Below are positions 1 through 8,318 of a DNA stretch of 64,000 bases, piece after piece. The position numbers and the translations under genes are program-made. Positions within the stretch are counted from its first letter, which is position 1. Each line of letters opens with the position of its first letter. The stretch covers positions 1,364,001-1,428,000 of the forward strand of contig NZ_CP080766.1 of the NCBI RefSeq assembly GCF_019602855.1. The letters run 5' to 3'. Under the pieces are notes generated by a model that searched no databases, had not been told where the DNA came from, and worked only from the letters and a program-made list of their open reading frames with translations. The DNA is from Cupriavidus pinatubonensis (GTDB taxonomy: Bacteria; Pseudomonadota; Gammaproteobacteria; Burkholderiales; Burkholderiaceae).

Positions 1-187
1 AGGCTCCCTCGGCGGAGCCGTGCTGTTGTCGGCGGGATGGAGCAATGCCGCGCTCTATTTGCTGCTGGCGATCCCGGCCGTCGCCGCGGGGATCGGCATT
101 TTCCGGGTCGGCCGCGTGCAGGTCGCCATAGGGGCCGAGGAGCGGGACACCACTTCGAACAATCCGCAGGACGTCGTGCAGGCCTGA
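1..187 (+). CDS. MFS transporter, C-terminal end (partial)
   Basis: Reading from base 2, an open frame enters from the left edge and stops at TGA 185-187, giving 61 residues. It has a Gly/Ala/Leu-rich hydrophobic stretch (about residues 3-36) followed by a short charged cytoplasmic tail. This fits the last membrane helix and tail of a major facilitator superfamily transporter, possibly of the aromatic-acid:H+ symporter type. The substrate cannot be judged because almost all of the protein lies outside the window. The family call is an inference from a single helix. Confidence 0.5.
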   Translation, partial: GSLGGAVLLSAGWSNAALYLLLAIPAVAAGIGIFRVGRVQVAIGAEERDTTSNNPQDVVQA

Positions 188-393
188 ACGCCCGGCAAAT
201 CGCTTCTTTTCAGGCGCGCCGGACATCACAGTCAGCGGCCACGCGTTTCCGGAAGTCCCACAGGGGCGCGATCCAGGCTTCACACCGGTCGCGGGTGAGT
301 GCCCTGCCAAACACTGGGGCAAGCAGGTACTTGGGAGAACCAGCGCCCATCGACTAGCTTGAAAACCGTGGTTGCGTTTGCGGGGAGCCGGAA

Positions 394-1251
394 GTGAAGA
401 GCATCATAGGGCGTCTGGCCACGATTGGGGCTGTGGCTTTCGCCGCGAGTCTTTGTGGTACAAGCGTCGCGCGCGCCTCGGACATCGACTGCAAATCGGC
501 TGCCCAAGGTTCTTCGGTCCATTGTGAAGACCCGCATGGCGAAGGTATGCGTTGCAGCGTGGACACCAACGCGCCCCCATCGCGCGGGCGCCAAGCGCAC
601 CGGATCTGCGAGTCGGCCACGTTGGCGGCGCGCTACGAGCGCATCTACGCTGAACAGCAGAGGATGTTGCATAAAGGCACCATGCTGGACGCGGACGTTA
701 CAGCGTGGCGCGCCAAACGCGACGCCTGCGATTCGGTACGCTGCCTGGAAAGCCTGTTCGCCAGGTTCTGGCGGGAGCGAGATGCGATGCGAAACGCGCC
801 GCGCCACCAGGTTTCACCACCCCCCGCTCCTACCGCTATGCCAGACTCGGTCAGGCATGAGCCGGTGCCGATGACTCCGCCGATACCGCAGGCGCAGGAA
901 GCGCCAACGTCGACCCAGCCGCCTGCCACTCAGGCCACGCCAGAACCCACCGAGCTCACCCGCCCGAGCGCGCCGCCTATGGCAACACCGGCTGTCACAC
1001 AAGCCCCTGCCAGCCCGCTCGCGAAGGACATGAACGACACTCCGGACCAACCTAAACCCGCCGCACTTGCTCTGGAGAGCCTGGCTTCCGGGCTTGCCAT
1101 CCTGGGCGTGGGCGCGGGATTCCTATGGACTCGCCGTACCGCACGTGCACAGGATAGGCCGTGTGCCGCTGTCCCGGTGGCCATGGTTATCGCTTATGGC
1201 TTGCTCTTATTGAATGTACTGCTGCTGCCGTTCACGCTTGGATTGAAATAA
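394..1251 (+). CDS. Secreted LprI-like protein with proline-rich linker and C-terminal membrane segments
   Basis: The GTG at 394 follows a GGGGAG Shine-Dalgarno at 382-387 and gives 285 residues. A signal peptide covers about residues 1-28. Residues 70-135 have the charged, Cys-containing pattern of DUF1311/LprI-type lysozyme-inhibitor domains (a Tyr-Glu-Arg stretch, then Cys-Asp and Cys-Leu before a Phe-x-x-Arg). Residues 138-215 are a Pro/Thr/Ala-rich linker, and two hydrophobic segments at about 225-245 and 262-283 probably anchor the C-terminus in the inner membrane. A periplasmic role is likely. The function is unknown, and the LprI resemblance is from motif memory only. Confidence 0.6.
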   Translation: MKSIIGRLATIGAVAFAASLCGTSVARASDIDCKSAAQGSSVHCEDPHGEGMRCSVDTNAPPSRGRQAHRICESATLAARYERIYAEQQRMLHKGTMLDADVTAWRAKRDACDSVRCLESLFARFWRERDAMRNAPRHQVSPPPAPTAMPDSVRHEPVPMTPPIPQAQEAPTSTQPPATQATPEPTELTRPSAPPMATPAVTQAPASPLAKDMNDTPDQPKPAALALESLASGLAILGVGAGFLWTRRTARAQDRPCAAVPVAMVIAYGLLLLNVLLLPFTLGLK

Positions 1252-1307
1252 GTGCGCGGGTCATGAGCGTGGCGCGGCCGCGTCTGAAACTGCCAAACGG
1301 TGCATGA

Positions 1308-1571
1308 ACGGAAGGAAATCCAACGATCGCCTACGGGACCCGGGCGCGCGCGGAAGCCACCCGGCGCGCCATTCCGCTGTGCTTCGAGGGCGCCGAGCCC
1401 AATGTCTTCCACAAAACGGAGTGGGTGGATGCGGGACAGGTCCCGCAACTGTCTCCCACGATCTTCCTCGTCGAGCAGCCGCCGAACTCGGAGCATCCGC
1501 CTACATGCCTGCGTCCGTCGAGAATCGTCAATGCTGATGTGAAGACGGCGCACGCAGATCGGGAACCGTGA
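1308..1571 (+). pseudogene. Remnant of a cupin-type protein (no start codon)
   Basis: An 87-codon open frame begins right after an in-frame TGA (1305-1307) and has no ATG. It reads as a plausible protein: the segment with VFHKTEWVDAG and VPQLSPTIFLVEQPP resembles the N-terminal part of cupin-domain proteins in related bacteria, where a His-rich cupin motif would come next. Here the frame instead runs into unrelated residues and stops. The likely reading is a decayed 5' fragment that has lost both start and cupin core. Its end overlaps the minus-strand remnant at 1528-1887. Homology was not searched. Confidence 0.35.
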
Positions 1572-1887
1572 CAGCCACCACTTCGGTCGCCAGGATCTTG
1601 TGATTGGGATCGGCAAGCTCCAGTCGGAGCTTGTGCGGTCCCGCCGGAAGGCCCACCACGATGACAGGATCCTCACTGGTATGCGCCCATGTGGCCGGGC
1701 CCTGATCGACAGTCACATGTAAGTGACCGACGCGCGGCGACACCTGCGCGGCAGCCTTGCCGAAGACGGGACATGGTGTGTTTCCAATGAGGGACAAAGG
1801 TGCATTCACGTGTGATTCGGCGTGAATCGCACCGCTGCGAAGAATAGGCTCATGGAAACGCGGGCGTTGGGGCTTTTTGTACGCCAA
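1528..1887 (-). CDS. DUF6130-like protein, probably 5'-truncated
   Basis: The 119-residue frame has a convincing C-terminal core from about residue 38: PVFGKAA, VSPRVGHLHVTVD, VVGLPAGPHKLRLELADPNHK. This is characteristic of the DUF6130 family of small periplasmic proteins. Family members normally begin with a signal peptide and about 45 further residues, and none of that is recognisable here: the first 37 residues are basic and unrelated. The gene therefore looks cut at its 5' end, perhaps in the same event that broke the neighbouring cupin fragment. It may be a pseudogene. Confidence 0.5.
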   Translation of the reverse strand: MAYKKPQRPRFHEPILRSGAIHAESHVNAPLSLIGNTPCPVFGKAAAQVSPRVGHLHVTVDQGPATWAHTSEDPVIVVGLPAGPHKLRLELADPNHKILATEVVAVTVPDLRAPSSHQH

Positions 1888-2040
1888 TGTATCAAGCGGG
1901 ATTGGGAAACATGACGATACGTTTGGTGCATGCCGCTGCTACAGCCGCGACACATCCTGTTCCTTTAATGCTCGTCAGGCAGCCGACACTGTTCCACCGG
2001 AAAGCGTCTGCTGCCATCGGCTCACGAAAAGGCGACAGGC

Positions 2041-3048
2041 ATGACAACGCAATCCATTTCTCATCGATCGATCCGGCTGGCAGGAACCGCCGCCGCGGCA
2101 CTGCTCATGGGCACCACGGCAGGCCACGCGGCAAATAGCACGGCAGACAGCACCACAGCTCGCACGACAGGCGCGCAGGACATCCGGCCGGCACTGGACA
2201 TTGGCCGGCTCGATATCAGTCCAGACATCCAGCTGCGGCGGATGGTGGTGCGCAATGCCAGCGCCAAGGGAACCGTGCTGCTCCTGCACGGCTTTCCGGA
2301 GACCGCGCTTGCGTGGCATGACATCGCGCTGAAGCTGGGCACCGACTATGAAGTCCATGCTTTCGACTGGCCGGGCTACGGCGAATCATCGCGTCCTTCC
2401 GCGGGCAGGTTTTCCTATGCGCCACGCGACTACGCCAACATCCTGAAAAGCTATGTCGACGCCGCTGGCATCGACAAGCGCAATCTCGTGATCTATGCGA
2501 CGGATATCGGCGCCCTGCCTGCGCTTCTTGCAGCGATCGACGACCCGGCCATAGCCAGGCGCATCATCGTTGGCGACTTCGCGCCGTTCAACCGGCCCCA
2601 ATACATGCAGGAGCGCCTGCAGGGATTGAAAGACCCGAACACGGCGCCAGCCGTGCGGGCGGCCTTCAACCAATCACGCGACGAGATTCTGGAGAACGCC
2701 TTCACGCGAGGCCTCCCTGCCACCTCGCAATACAAGCTGAGCGCGGAGTACAAGGCCGATCTGGCCCGCGGCTGGCAGAACGGAACGCTGACATCGGCCG
2801 ACGCGTTCTACCACTACTACGCTCACTTCACGCGTGACCAGAACGCCTTCGAGGCAACCCTTGCCAGGCTCCAGACACCAGTCAAGGTGGTGTGGGGTGA
2901 ACAGGACATCTACATCCGAAAGGAAATGGGCGCGGAGCTTGCACAGAGGCTGAACGCGCCGTTGCACGTTTTGTCCGGCGTGGGGCATTACCCGCATCTG
3001 CAGCAGCCGGAACACACCATCGACGAAGTGCGCGCATCGTTCGAGTGA
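2041..3048 (+). CDS. Exported alpha/beta hydrolase, epoxide-hydrolase/dehalogenase type
   Basis: This 335-residue protein starts at ATG 2041 and has a signal peptide (about residues 1-30, ending GHA). The alpha/beta-hydrolase core follows: the oxyanion motif LLHGFPET at about 81-88, a nucleophile elbow with Asp155 instead of Ser (YATDIGA), and a C-terminal catalytic His316 in GVGHYPH. An Asp nucleophile plus HGFPE is typical of soluble epoxide hydrolases and haloalkane dehalogenases, which form an ester intermediate. The predicted location is the periplasm. The substrate is unknown. It appears to be a single-gene unit. Confidence 0.75.
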   Translation: MTTQSISHRSIRLAGTAAAALLMGTTAGHAANSTADSTTARTTGAQDIRPALDIGRLDISPDIQLRRMVVRNASAKGTVLLLHGFPETALAWHDIALKLGTDYEVHAFDWPGYGESSRPSAGRFSYAPRDYANILKSYVDAAGIDKRNLVIYATDIGALPALLAAIDDPAIARRIIVGDFAPFNRPQYMQERLQGLKDPNTAPAVRAAFNQSRDEILENAFTRGLPATSQYKLSAEYKADLARGWQNGTLTSADAFYHYYAHFTRDQNAFEATLARLQTPVKVVWGEQDIYIRKEMGAELAQRLNAPLHVLSGVGHYPHLQQPEHTIDEVRASFE

Positions 3049-3285
3049 GCACCCGACGCCGCATTCGCCCGGCCTGCTTCGAGAACAAGCCGGGCGCTCG
3101 TCCACGCCCGATTGTTGCGCGGGCGCCATCCCCACAAGAGTAGGGAGCCCGGAATCGGGGCTCAGAATACGTCGGTCTGCTACGCTACCCCCAACTGCGA
3201 GAGCCCGCAGTCACGCCGTACCAAAAGCCTGGCGACCATGATCAGGCAAGGATATGAATCATCAGGCATAAGGGGGAGCCTAACC

Positions 3286-4374
3286 GTGCATGCGTCTGTC
3301 CAGTTCCACAGAGCCATGGAGGCAGTCGCGTGCATTGCCGACGAGACGCCGCCCTGGTCCGATATCCTGACCGTCACACGCGACCTGATCGGGGCCGATT
3401 CGGGCTCGCTGATCATGCTCGACGGTGACGGCGACCTGCTTCATGTCAGCCACATCGGGCTGGCCGACTCCACATTGCAAGCGTACGAGCAGCATTTTCA
3501 CAAGGTGGATTTGCTCGCGCATGCCGCGGCAAGGCAGGACGCCGGCCAATGGATCGACACCGACGAAGCCATCGCGCGCCAGACGCTGCTGCGCTCGGAG
3601 TTCTATAACGACTACTTGCGCAAACACGGCCAGAACCAGATTGTCGGGCTGCTGCTGGAGCGCAGCAGCACGCGCATGACCGCGATGAGCTTCCAGCGCG
3701 CGACGATCGAGCCTGGCATTCGTGAGCGGCTGGGCAGCGGTCACATCGGCGAATATGTCCGTGCATTCCAGACAGCGCTGGCGCGAAAGCAGCAATTGAT
3801 CGCCGAGGACGTCGGGCTTCTGGCGGAAACCTTCGATGCGTTCGGAGACGCAATCTGCCTGGTGTCACGCGGCGGCGCTGTCATTCGCATGTCGCCGCTG
3901 TGCGAAACGCTGCTCGACAACCGTCAGGGCCTGACTGTCAGGCGGGGCCGACTGTTCCATCCGAACGGTGCGGTGTACGCGCATCTGCTCGACAAGCTCG
4001 GCCTTGCGATTCAGGGCAAGATCCGCACGAAAGCAGTAGTCGGCCTGTCATCGGGAGATACGATTGTCGTCGATATCTCCCCGGCACCGAAGAAGCTGCA
4101 GATGGTTGGCGAACCGCTGGGGCTGGTACGCTTGCGCCGGAACACGGAAGGCCGGAACATCGATTTGTCCGCTCTGATCGCAACCTTCGGCATTACGCCG
4201 GCCGAAGCGCGCGTGCTGGCCGCACTGGTGAGTGGCCGTACGCCGCTCGAGTACGCAGCGGAACATGCGGTGTCCGAGAACACTGTTCGCAAGCAGATCG
4301 CCAGCCTGAAAATCAAGATGCACTGCAGCCGTGTTGTCGACCTGGTGCGAATGGCGATTCAGTCAGCGACCTGA
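3286..4374 (+). CDS. LuxR-family transcriptional regulator
   Basis: The GTG at 3286 is preceded at good spacing by AGGGGGAG (3271-3278), better than any upstream ATG, and gives 362 residues. The C-terminal 65 residues are a LuxR/GerE helix-turn-helix (ITPAEARVLAALVSG, then SENTVRKQIASLKIKM). The N-terminal 200 residues have no recognisable receiver or autoinducer domain and may be a GAF/PAS-like sensor. This resembles the stand-alone LuxR proteins common in Cupriavidus. The 3' end overlaps the convergent avidin-like gene by 16 nt. The target is unknown. Confidence 0.75.
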   Translation: MHASVQFHRAMEAVACIADETPPWSDILTVTRDLIGADSGSLIMLDGDGDLLHVSHIGLADSTLQAYEQHFHKVDLLAHAAARQDAGQWIDTDEAIARQTLLRSEFYNDYLRKHGQNQIVGLLLERSSTRMTAMSFQRATIEPGIRERLGSGHIGEYVRAFQTALARKQQLIAEDVGLLAETFDAFGDAICLVSRGGAVIRMSPLCETLLDNRQGLTVRRGRLFHPNGAVYAHLLDKLGLAIQGKIRTKAVVGLSSGDTIVVDISPAPKKLQMVGEPLGLVRLRRNTEGRNIDLSALIATFGITPAEARVLAALVSGRTPLEYAAEHAVSENTVRKQIASLKIKMHCSRVVDLVRMAIQSAT

Positions 4375-5189
4375 GCAGGCATCTTGGCGTGGGCCCAGGC
4401 CTTTGGCAGCAGAAAGTACTCCACATGCGATGCGGAAGTCTGCGCGTAACGGTCGCCTGAAGTGGTGGATCGGCTTGACAGGCTGAACAGCTGGAGCGTG
4501 CCGCGCGCCGCATCGAGCGTGCCGGACATCGCCGCCACCGTGCCCGCGCCCGGATCGGCGACCGCCAGCGAGACGGCATGCCGCGAAACAGCGGTCCCGC
4601 TTCCACTGGTGATGAAACCCGTCACTGGCACTTCATGCCCTTTGCACGACAGCACGCCCGATACCTCGGCAAACCCCGCGTCAGGCAACAGGCCCGCAAC
4701 CAGCTTCAACACCGTGCCGTCGCCACCGCACCATTCGCCAGCAAGAGGATGGTTCATGGTGGCAGCGGCAGGCCGCACGATCGCGGGCGCAGATGGCGGG
4801 TTGGCGCACCGCCGGTAACTCAGCTTGTCTATGTAGTGGCCCGCAGGCATCAGCCCGGGAAAATCGCCCGACGCCATCAGCAGATGGGACAAGGTCAGGA
4901 CTTCCTCGCCATCCACCACGCTGAGCTGCCCGCTCAGGCCGGACGTCCACTGCCAGCTCGGATCGGCCTGCTCGCCGCCAAGCGAATGCCAGCAGATCGA
5001 CAGCGCGACCGGCTGGCCGTGGTCCAAGCTGACTGCCTGCGCAGCGGCGAACCCCGCGACGAGATAGCTGCCGACAGAGCCGGTCGATGACCGGTAGAGG
5101 CCCCGCAAGGCTCCCGGGGCGACGCCGTCCCCGACCGAAAGGGTCATCAGCGACCCGTATTCGTTGCGCCATGTTCCAGCGATCGACAT
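4359..5189 (-). CDS. Tandem avidin-like protein (divergent biotin-binding fold)
   Basis: This 276-residue protein opens with an avidin signature directly after the start Met: GTWRNEYGS (residues 5-13), GALRGLYRSSTG (26-37), VALSICWHS (61-69) and a WTSGLSGQ strand (81-88). Against streptavidin from memory, the biotin contacts N23, S27, Y43, S45 and W79 correspond to N9, S13, Y32, S34 and W67. The W108 position is His102, and D128 may be Asp121. A second, weaker copy of the opening pattern (LAGEWCGGDGT) starts at about residue 149, so the protein looks like a tandem of two barrels. There is no signal peptide. GAGGAG precedes the start. Confidence 0.65.
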   Translation of the reverse strand: MSIAGTWRNEYGSLMTLSVGDGVAPGALRGLYRSSTGSVGSYLVAGFAAAQAVSLDHGQPVALSICWHSLGGEQADPSWQWTSGLSGQLSVVDGEEVLTLSHLLMASGDFPGLMPAGHYIDKLSYRRCANPPSAPAIVRPAAATMNHPLAGEWCGGDGTVLKLVAGLLPDAGFAEVSGVLSCKGHEVPVTGFITSGSGTAVSRHAVSLAVADPGAGTVAAMSGTLDAARGTLQLFSLSSRSTTSGDRYAQTSASHVEYFLLPKAWAHAKMPAQVAD

Positions 5190-5297
5190 CCCGTTGTCTC
5201 CTCATGATCGGGGTGCGGACGGCGAGCACGTCGGCAACCGCATTCCCTGGCGAGCGCCGAGCATAGGCGAAGGAAGGGCAGCACGTCTTAGCACAGG

Positions 5298-5304
5298 CGG
5301 GTAG
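5298..5304. promoter_or_regulatory. CGGGTAG half-site
   Basis: A single CGGGTAG lies 31 bp (about three helical turns) before the full inverted repeat at 5329-5344, on the same face of the helix. It sits between the avidin-like gene and the LAL regulator. It may be an accessory binding site for that regulator. The functional assignment is an inference. Confidence 0.4.
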
Positions 5305-5328
5305 TCCGGGACCGGAAGGTTCGGGTGC

Positions 5329-5344
5329 CTACCCGAACGGGTAG
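5329..5344. promoter_or_regulatory. Inverted repeat CTACCCG-AA-CGGGTAG, likely LAL-regulator operator
   Basis: Two perfect 7-bp arms are separated by 2 bp, ending 15 bp before the first possible start of the large LuxR-type regulator. The same arms with a GG spacer recur at 8144-8159 upstream of the hydantoinase operon. No other copy was noticed between genes in this window. The pairing suggests that the regulator binds here to control itself and perhaps the divergent avidin-like gene. Confidence 0.6.
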
Positions 5345-5358
5345 TATCGTCAGGGAAG

Positions 5359-8094
5359 ATGCTGAGGCAGGCGCTGCGCTGCCATGCCAAGCTCGCGGCA
5401 CGACTCCCCCTCAGAATCATGCATACCGAAGACCGCGACGACGACAACCATGCCTGGATGTGGTTCGGAAAACTCGCGCCGCCGCATACGCAGCTCGAAA
5501 CCGTACCGCGAGATGCCTTGCTGGCAGACATGCGCGGGCACGCCACATGTGCGCTTGCGCTACTGGTTTCCGCACCCGGTTTCGGCAAGACCACGCTGCT
5601 CTCGCAGTGGCGCAGGTGCCTGCTGCAGGCCTCGGACGGCGCGTGCGTCGCCTGGCTTTCGCTTGATGAAGCGGATGCCGAGGTCAACCGCTTTCTTGCC
5701 TACATGCTGCTCGCGCTGGAAGAGGCGGGGCTCGATATCGACGGCCTGTCCCCGCTGGCGCGTTCGCAGCGGCTTGACGAGCAGCCCCAGCGCACCGTGG
5801 CCGCGCTGCTGCAGGCACTGGCGCGGCACGGACGAGCTGTGACGCTGATTCTCGACGACTACCATCGCGCGGAATGCGCCGCCGTTGACGAAGCGCTGCT
5901 GACGCTGCTCGAACGCGGTGGCCGCTGGCTGCGGCTCGTGGTGTCTTCGCGCAACCGGCCGTCGTGGCCCCTGGCGGCCCTGCGCGCGCGCGGACTGGTG
6001 CATGAACTCGATGCAGCGAGCCTGACGCTGTCGATGGCGGAAGCCAGCCAGATCTTCGGGGCTGCGCTGGAGGGACCGGCACTGGCCACGCTGCACGCCA
6101 AGACCGAAGGCTGGGCCGTGGCGCTGCAGCTTGCGCGGTTGTGGCTGGCACGCGGCAGCGGCTCGGCCTTCGGGTTGCCATCGTTCTCGGGCCGCGTGTC
6201 GGAGGTTGCCGAGTACCTTGCCGAGCAGATCGTCGACAACCTGCCGGCGGACTGCCGCGAGTTCCTGCTGGAAACGTCGCTGCTGGAACGCTTCAACGCC
6301 GACCTGGCCGACGTGGCGCGCGGACGCGACGACAGTGCCAGGATGCTGACCCGGCTCTCTCAGTTCGACGCGTTGCTGGTCCCGCTCGATCCCGGCCGCA
6401 GCTGGTTTCGCTATCACCTGCTGCTGGCCGACTTCCTGCGCGCGCGACTGCCTGCCGCGCGTGCCAGGGAAATCCATCGCGCCGCAGCGGGTTGGCTCGC
6501 GCGCAACGACGATCTGGTGCAAGCCGTCTCCCACGCGCGCGCCGGGGACGATACGGCCCTCGCACTGCGGCTCGTGGTCGACGCGGGCGGCTGGGAACTG
6601 GTGTTGCGCAAGGGCATCCGCTACACCGAGAACCTGCTGAGCCAGTTCGACGAACTGGCCACGCGCGCCGAGCCCGAGCTGACTCTGATGCATGCGTACC
6701 TTCAGGCCAAGCTCGGCAAGGAAGCGCTCGCGCTGGAACTGCTGCGGCTGGCGCATGTGGCAGCGCAGGATACGCCTGCGCTCAAGCGCGACTACGGCGC
6801 CATCGAAGCGGTGGTCCATGTCTACTTCGACATCTTTGACGATTACGAGCGCTGGCCCGTCAGCGGCAATGCCGCCCAGCAACGCATTCCGGACGACCCG
6901 CTGGCGCAGGGCATCCAGCTTTGCGCAAGGGCCGTGGGCTCGCTTGCATGGGGCCGCATGGACGATGTCATGCAGGCCGTTCGCGCGGCGCGCGTGCAGA
7001 TGCAACTGATAGCAAGCCCACTCGGGGAAAACTACTGTCTGATGCACGAAGCGCTGGCGCTTGCCATGACGGGAGAGATGGCGTGCTCGCGCCAGCTCCT
7101 GAGCGACGCGCTCCGACAGGCCGAGGCGAACTTCGGCACGGACAGCTCGCTGAAGGGCATCGTCGGCTGCTTCTGGGCGCAGCACCTGTACTGGCAGGGC
7201 GAATGGAAAGAGACGCCGCCATGGATCCGCGACGGCAACGCGACGCTGGAACGGACCGATGGCTGGCTCGATGTGTTTGCATCCCATGCGGAGGTCGCGT
7301 GGCGCACCGCATTGCGCCTCGAAGGTCTGCAGCCGGCACTGTCCGTACTCGATGACGCCGCGCGCACCGGTCGCGAGCGCCACCTCGACCGGCTCGTGCA
7401 TCTGGTGCAAGCGTGGCGCGTGGACCTGCTGTCGCAATGCGGACTCGCGGCACAGGCATTGCAGGAGGCCCGAGCCGCGGACCTCGAATCGGCTGCGGCG
7501 CACTCGCCCGTACCGGGCCTCGGGTGGCGGCGCCTGGAGGCAGTCACGCTGGCGCTCGCGCGGCTCGCGCTGGCAAACGGCGCCTCCGCGGCGGCGCAGG
7601 CACGCCTGGAAGCGGCAGCCGGCGTGTTCGAGCCGGCCGGCCTGATGCTGCCCGCGTGGCGGTTGCGGCTGCTCGCGCTGGTCGCGCGCCGCAAGGCGCA
7701 GGACGGCAACGTGGCACCCGCGCTCGTGGAGGCCGCCATGGCGCCCGTCGTCCGCTTCGGCTTGTCGGGGCTGCTGCTGGAGACAGGACCCGCGATCCTG
7801 CCGATCCTACCGGATGCCAACAGCGAGGCGGGCCAGTCTCTTGGCGCTGCGGTATCGCAGCTGCGCGGCTGGCAGGCGCATCCGGTACGCCGGCGTGCGC
7901 AGTTCAGTGCCAAGGAGATGCAGGTACTCGCGCTGCTCGCGAGTGGCCAGTCCAACAAGGCGATCGCGCGCGGGCTCGATGTCTCCGAGAACACTGTGAA
8001 GTTCCACCTGAAGCAGATCTTCCAGAAGTTCGGTGTAGACAATCGAGCGGGGGCCGTGAGCCAGGCCATGCAGCAGGGACTGCTTTCGCCGTAG
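5359..8094 (+). CDS. Large ATP-binding LuxR (LAL/MalT-type) transcriptional activator
   Basis: The 911-residue frame has a P-loop NTPase (Walker A SAPGFGKTT at about residues 71-79; Walker B LILDDYH), a long helical, TPR-like middle, and a C-terminal LuxR helix-turn-helix (QFSAKEMQVLALLASG, then SENTVKFHLKQIF). This is the architecture of MalT/AcoK-type inducer- and ATP-dependent activators. The start is uncertain: ATG 5359 has AGGGAAG almost touching it, and ATG 5419 (891 residues) is an alternative. Identical inverted repeats before this gene and before the hyuA operon make that operon the probable target. Confidence 0.85.
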   Translation: MLRQALRCHAKLAARLPLRIMHTEDRDDDNHAWMWFGKLAPPHTQLETVPRDALLADMRGHATCALALLVSAPGFGKTTLLSQWRRCLLQASDGACVAWLSLDEADAEVNRFLAYMLLALEEAGLDIDGLSPLARSQRLDEQPQRTVAALLQALARHGRAVTLILDDYHRAECAAVDEALLTLLERGGRWLRLVVSSRNRPSWPLAALRARGLVHELDAASLTLSMAEASQIFGAALEGPALATLHAKTEGWAVALQLARLWLARGSGSAFGLPSFSGRVSEVAEYLAEQIVDNLPADCREFLLETSLLERFNADLADVARGRDDSARMLTRLSQFDALLVPLDPGRSWFRYHLLLADFLRARLPAARAREIHRAAAGWLARNDDLVQAVSHARAGDDTALALRLVVDAGGWELVLRKGIRYTENLLSQFDELATRAEPELTLMHAYLQAKLGKEALALELLRLAHVAAQDTPALKRDYGAIEAVVHVYFDIFDDYERWPVSGNAAQQRIPDDPLAQGIQLCARAVGSLAWGRMDDVMQAVRAARVQMQLIASPLGENYCLMHEALALAMTGEMACSRQLLSDALRQAEANFGTDSSLKGIVGCFWAQHLYWQGEWKETPPWIRDGNATLERTDGWLDVFASHAEVAWRTALRLEGLQPALSVLDDAARTGRERHLDRLVHLVQAWRVDLLSQCGLAAQALQEARAADLESAAAHSPVPGLGWRRLEAVTLALARLALANGASAAAQARLEAAAGVFEPAGLMLPAWRLRLLALVARRKAQDGNVAPALVEAAMAPVVRFGLSGLLLETGPAILPILPDANSEAGQSLGAAVSQLRGWQAHPVRRRAQFSAKEMQVLALLASGQSNKAIARGLDVSENTVKFHLKQIFQKFGVDNRAGAVSQAMQQGLLSP

Positions 8095-8143
8095 CAGGGC
8101 CCGAACGGACCGTCGCCCCGTTTCAGGGGTTGCCCTCACCAAC

Positions 8144-8159
8144 CTACCCGGGCGGGTAG
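8144..8159. promoter_or_regulatory. Inverted repeat CTACCCG-GG-CGGGTAG upstream of the hyu operon
   Basis: This is the second perfect copy of the 7-2-7 inverted repeat. Its centre is about 83 bp upstream of the transcription start predicted from the promoter at 8200-8228, a usual position for an activator site. Only the 2-bp spacer differs from the copy at 5329-5344. Confidence 0.6.
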
Positions 8160-8199
8160 CCATCCGCCACCCTGCCGCAACTCCCACCTGCCGCCGTTG

Positions 8200-8228
8200 T
8201 TGAGCGGCTCCCCAGCTCTTCCTAGAGT
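8200..8228 (+). promoter_or_regulatory. Candidate sigma-70 promoter for the hyu operon
   Basis: TTGAGC (8200-8205), 17 bp, then TAGAGT (8223-8228), placing a start near 8235, about 85 bp before hyuA. Both boxes are imperfect, as expected for an activator-dependent promoter. Confidence 0.45.
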
Positions 8229-8318
8229 GCCTGCCAACGGCCGGAACCGAAAGAGTTCCGCCTGTCAGGCAACCGGCGCGGCAACGCCGCCGCGCCCGAA
8301 TTCTGCTAGGAGAAGCAA

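Noticed and set aside
5560..7503. Very long open frame antisense to the LAL regulator
   Set aside because: It has no recognisable domains, is rich in Arg/Gln/His typical of antisense frames in GC-rich genes, and lies fully inside a gene with clear domains.
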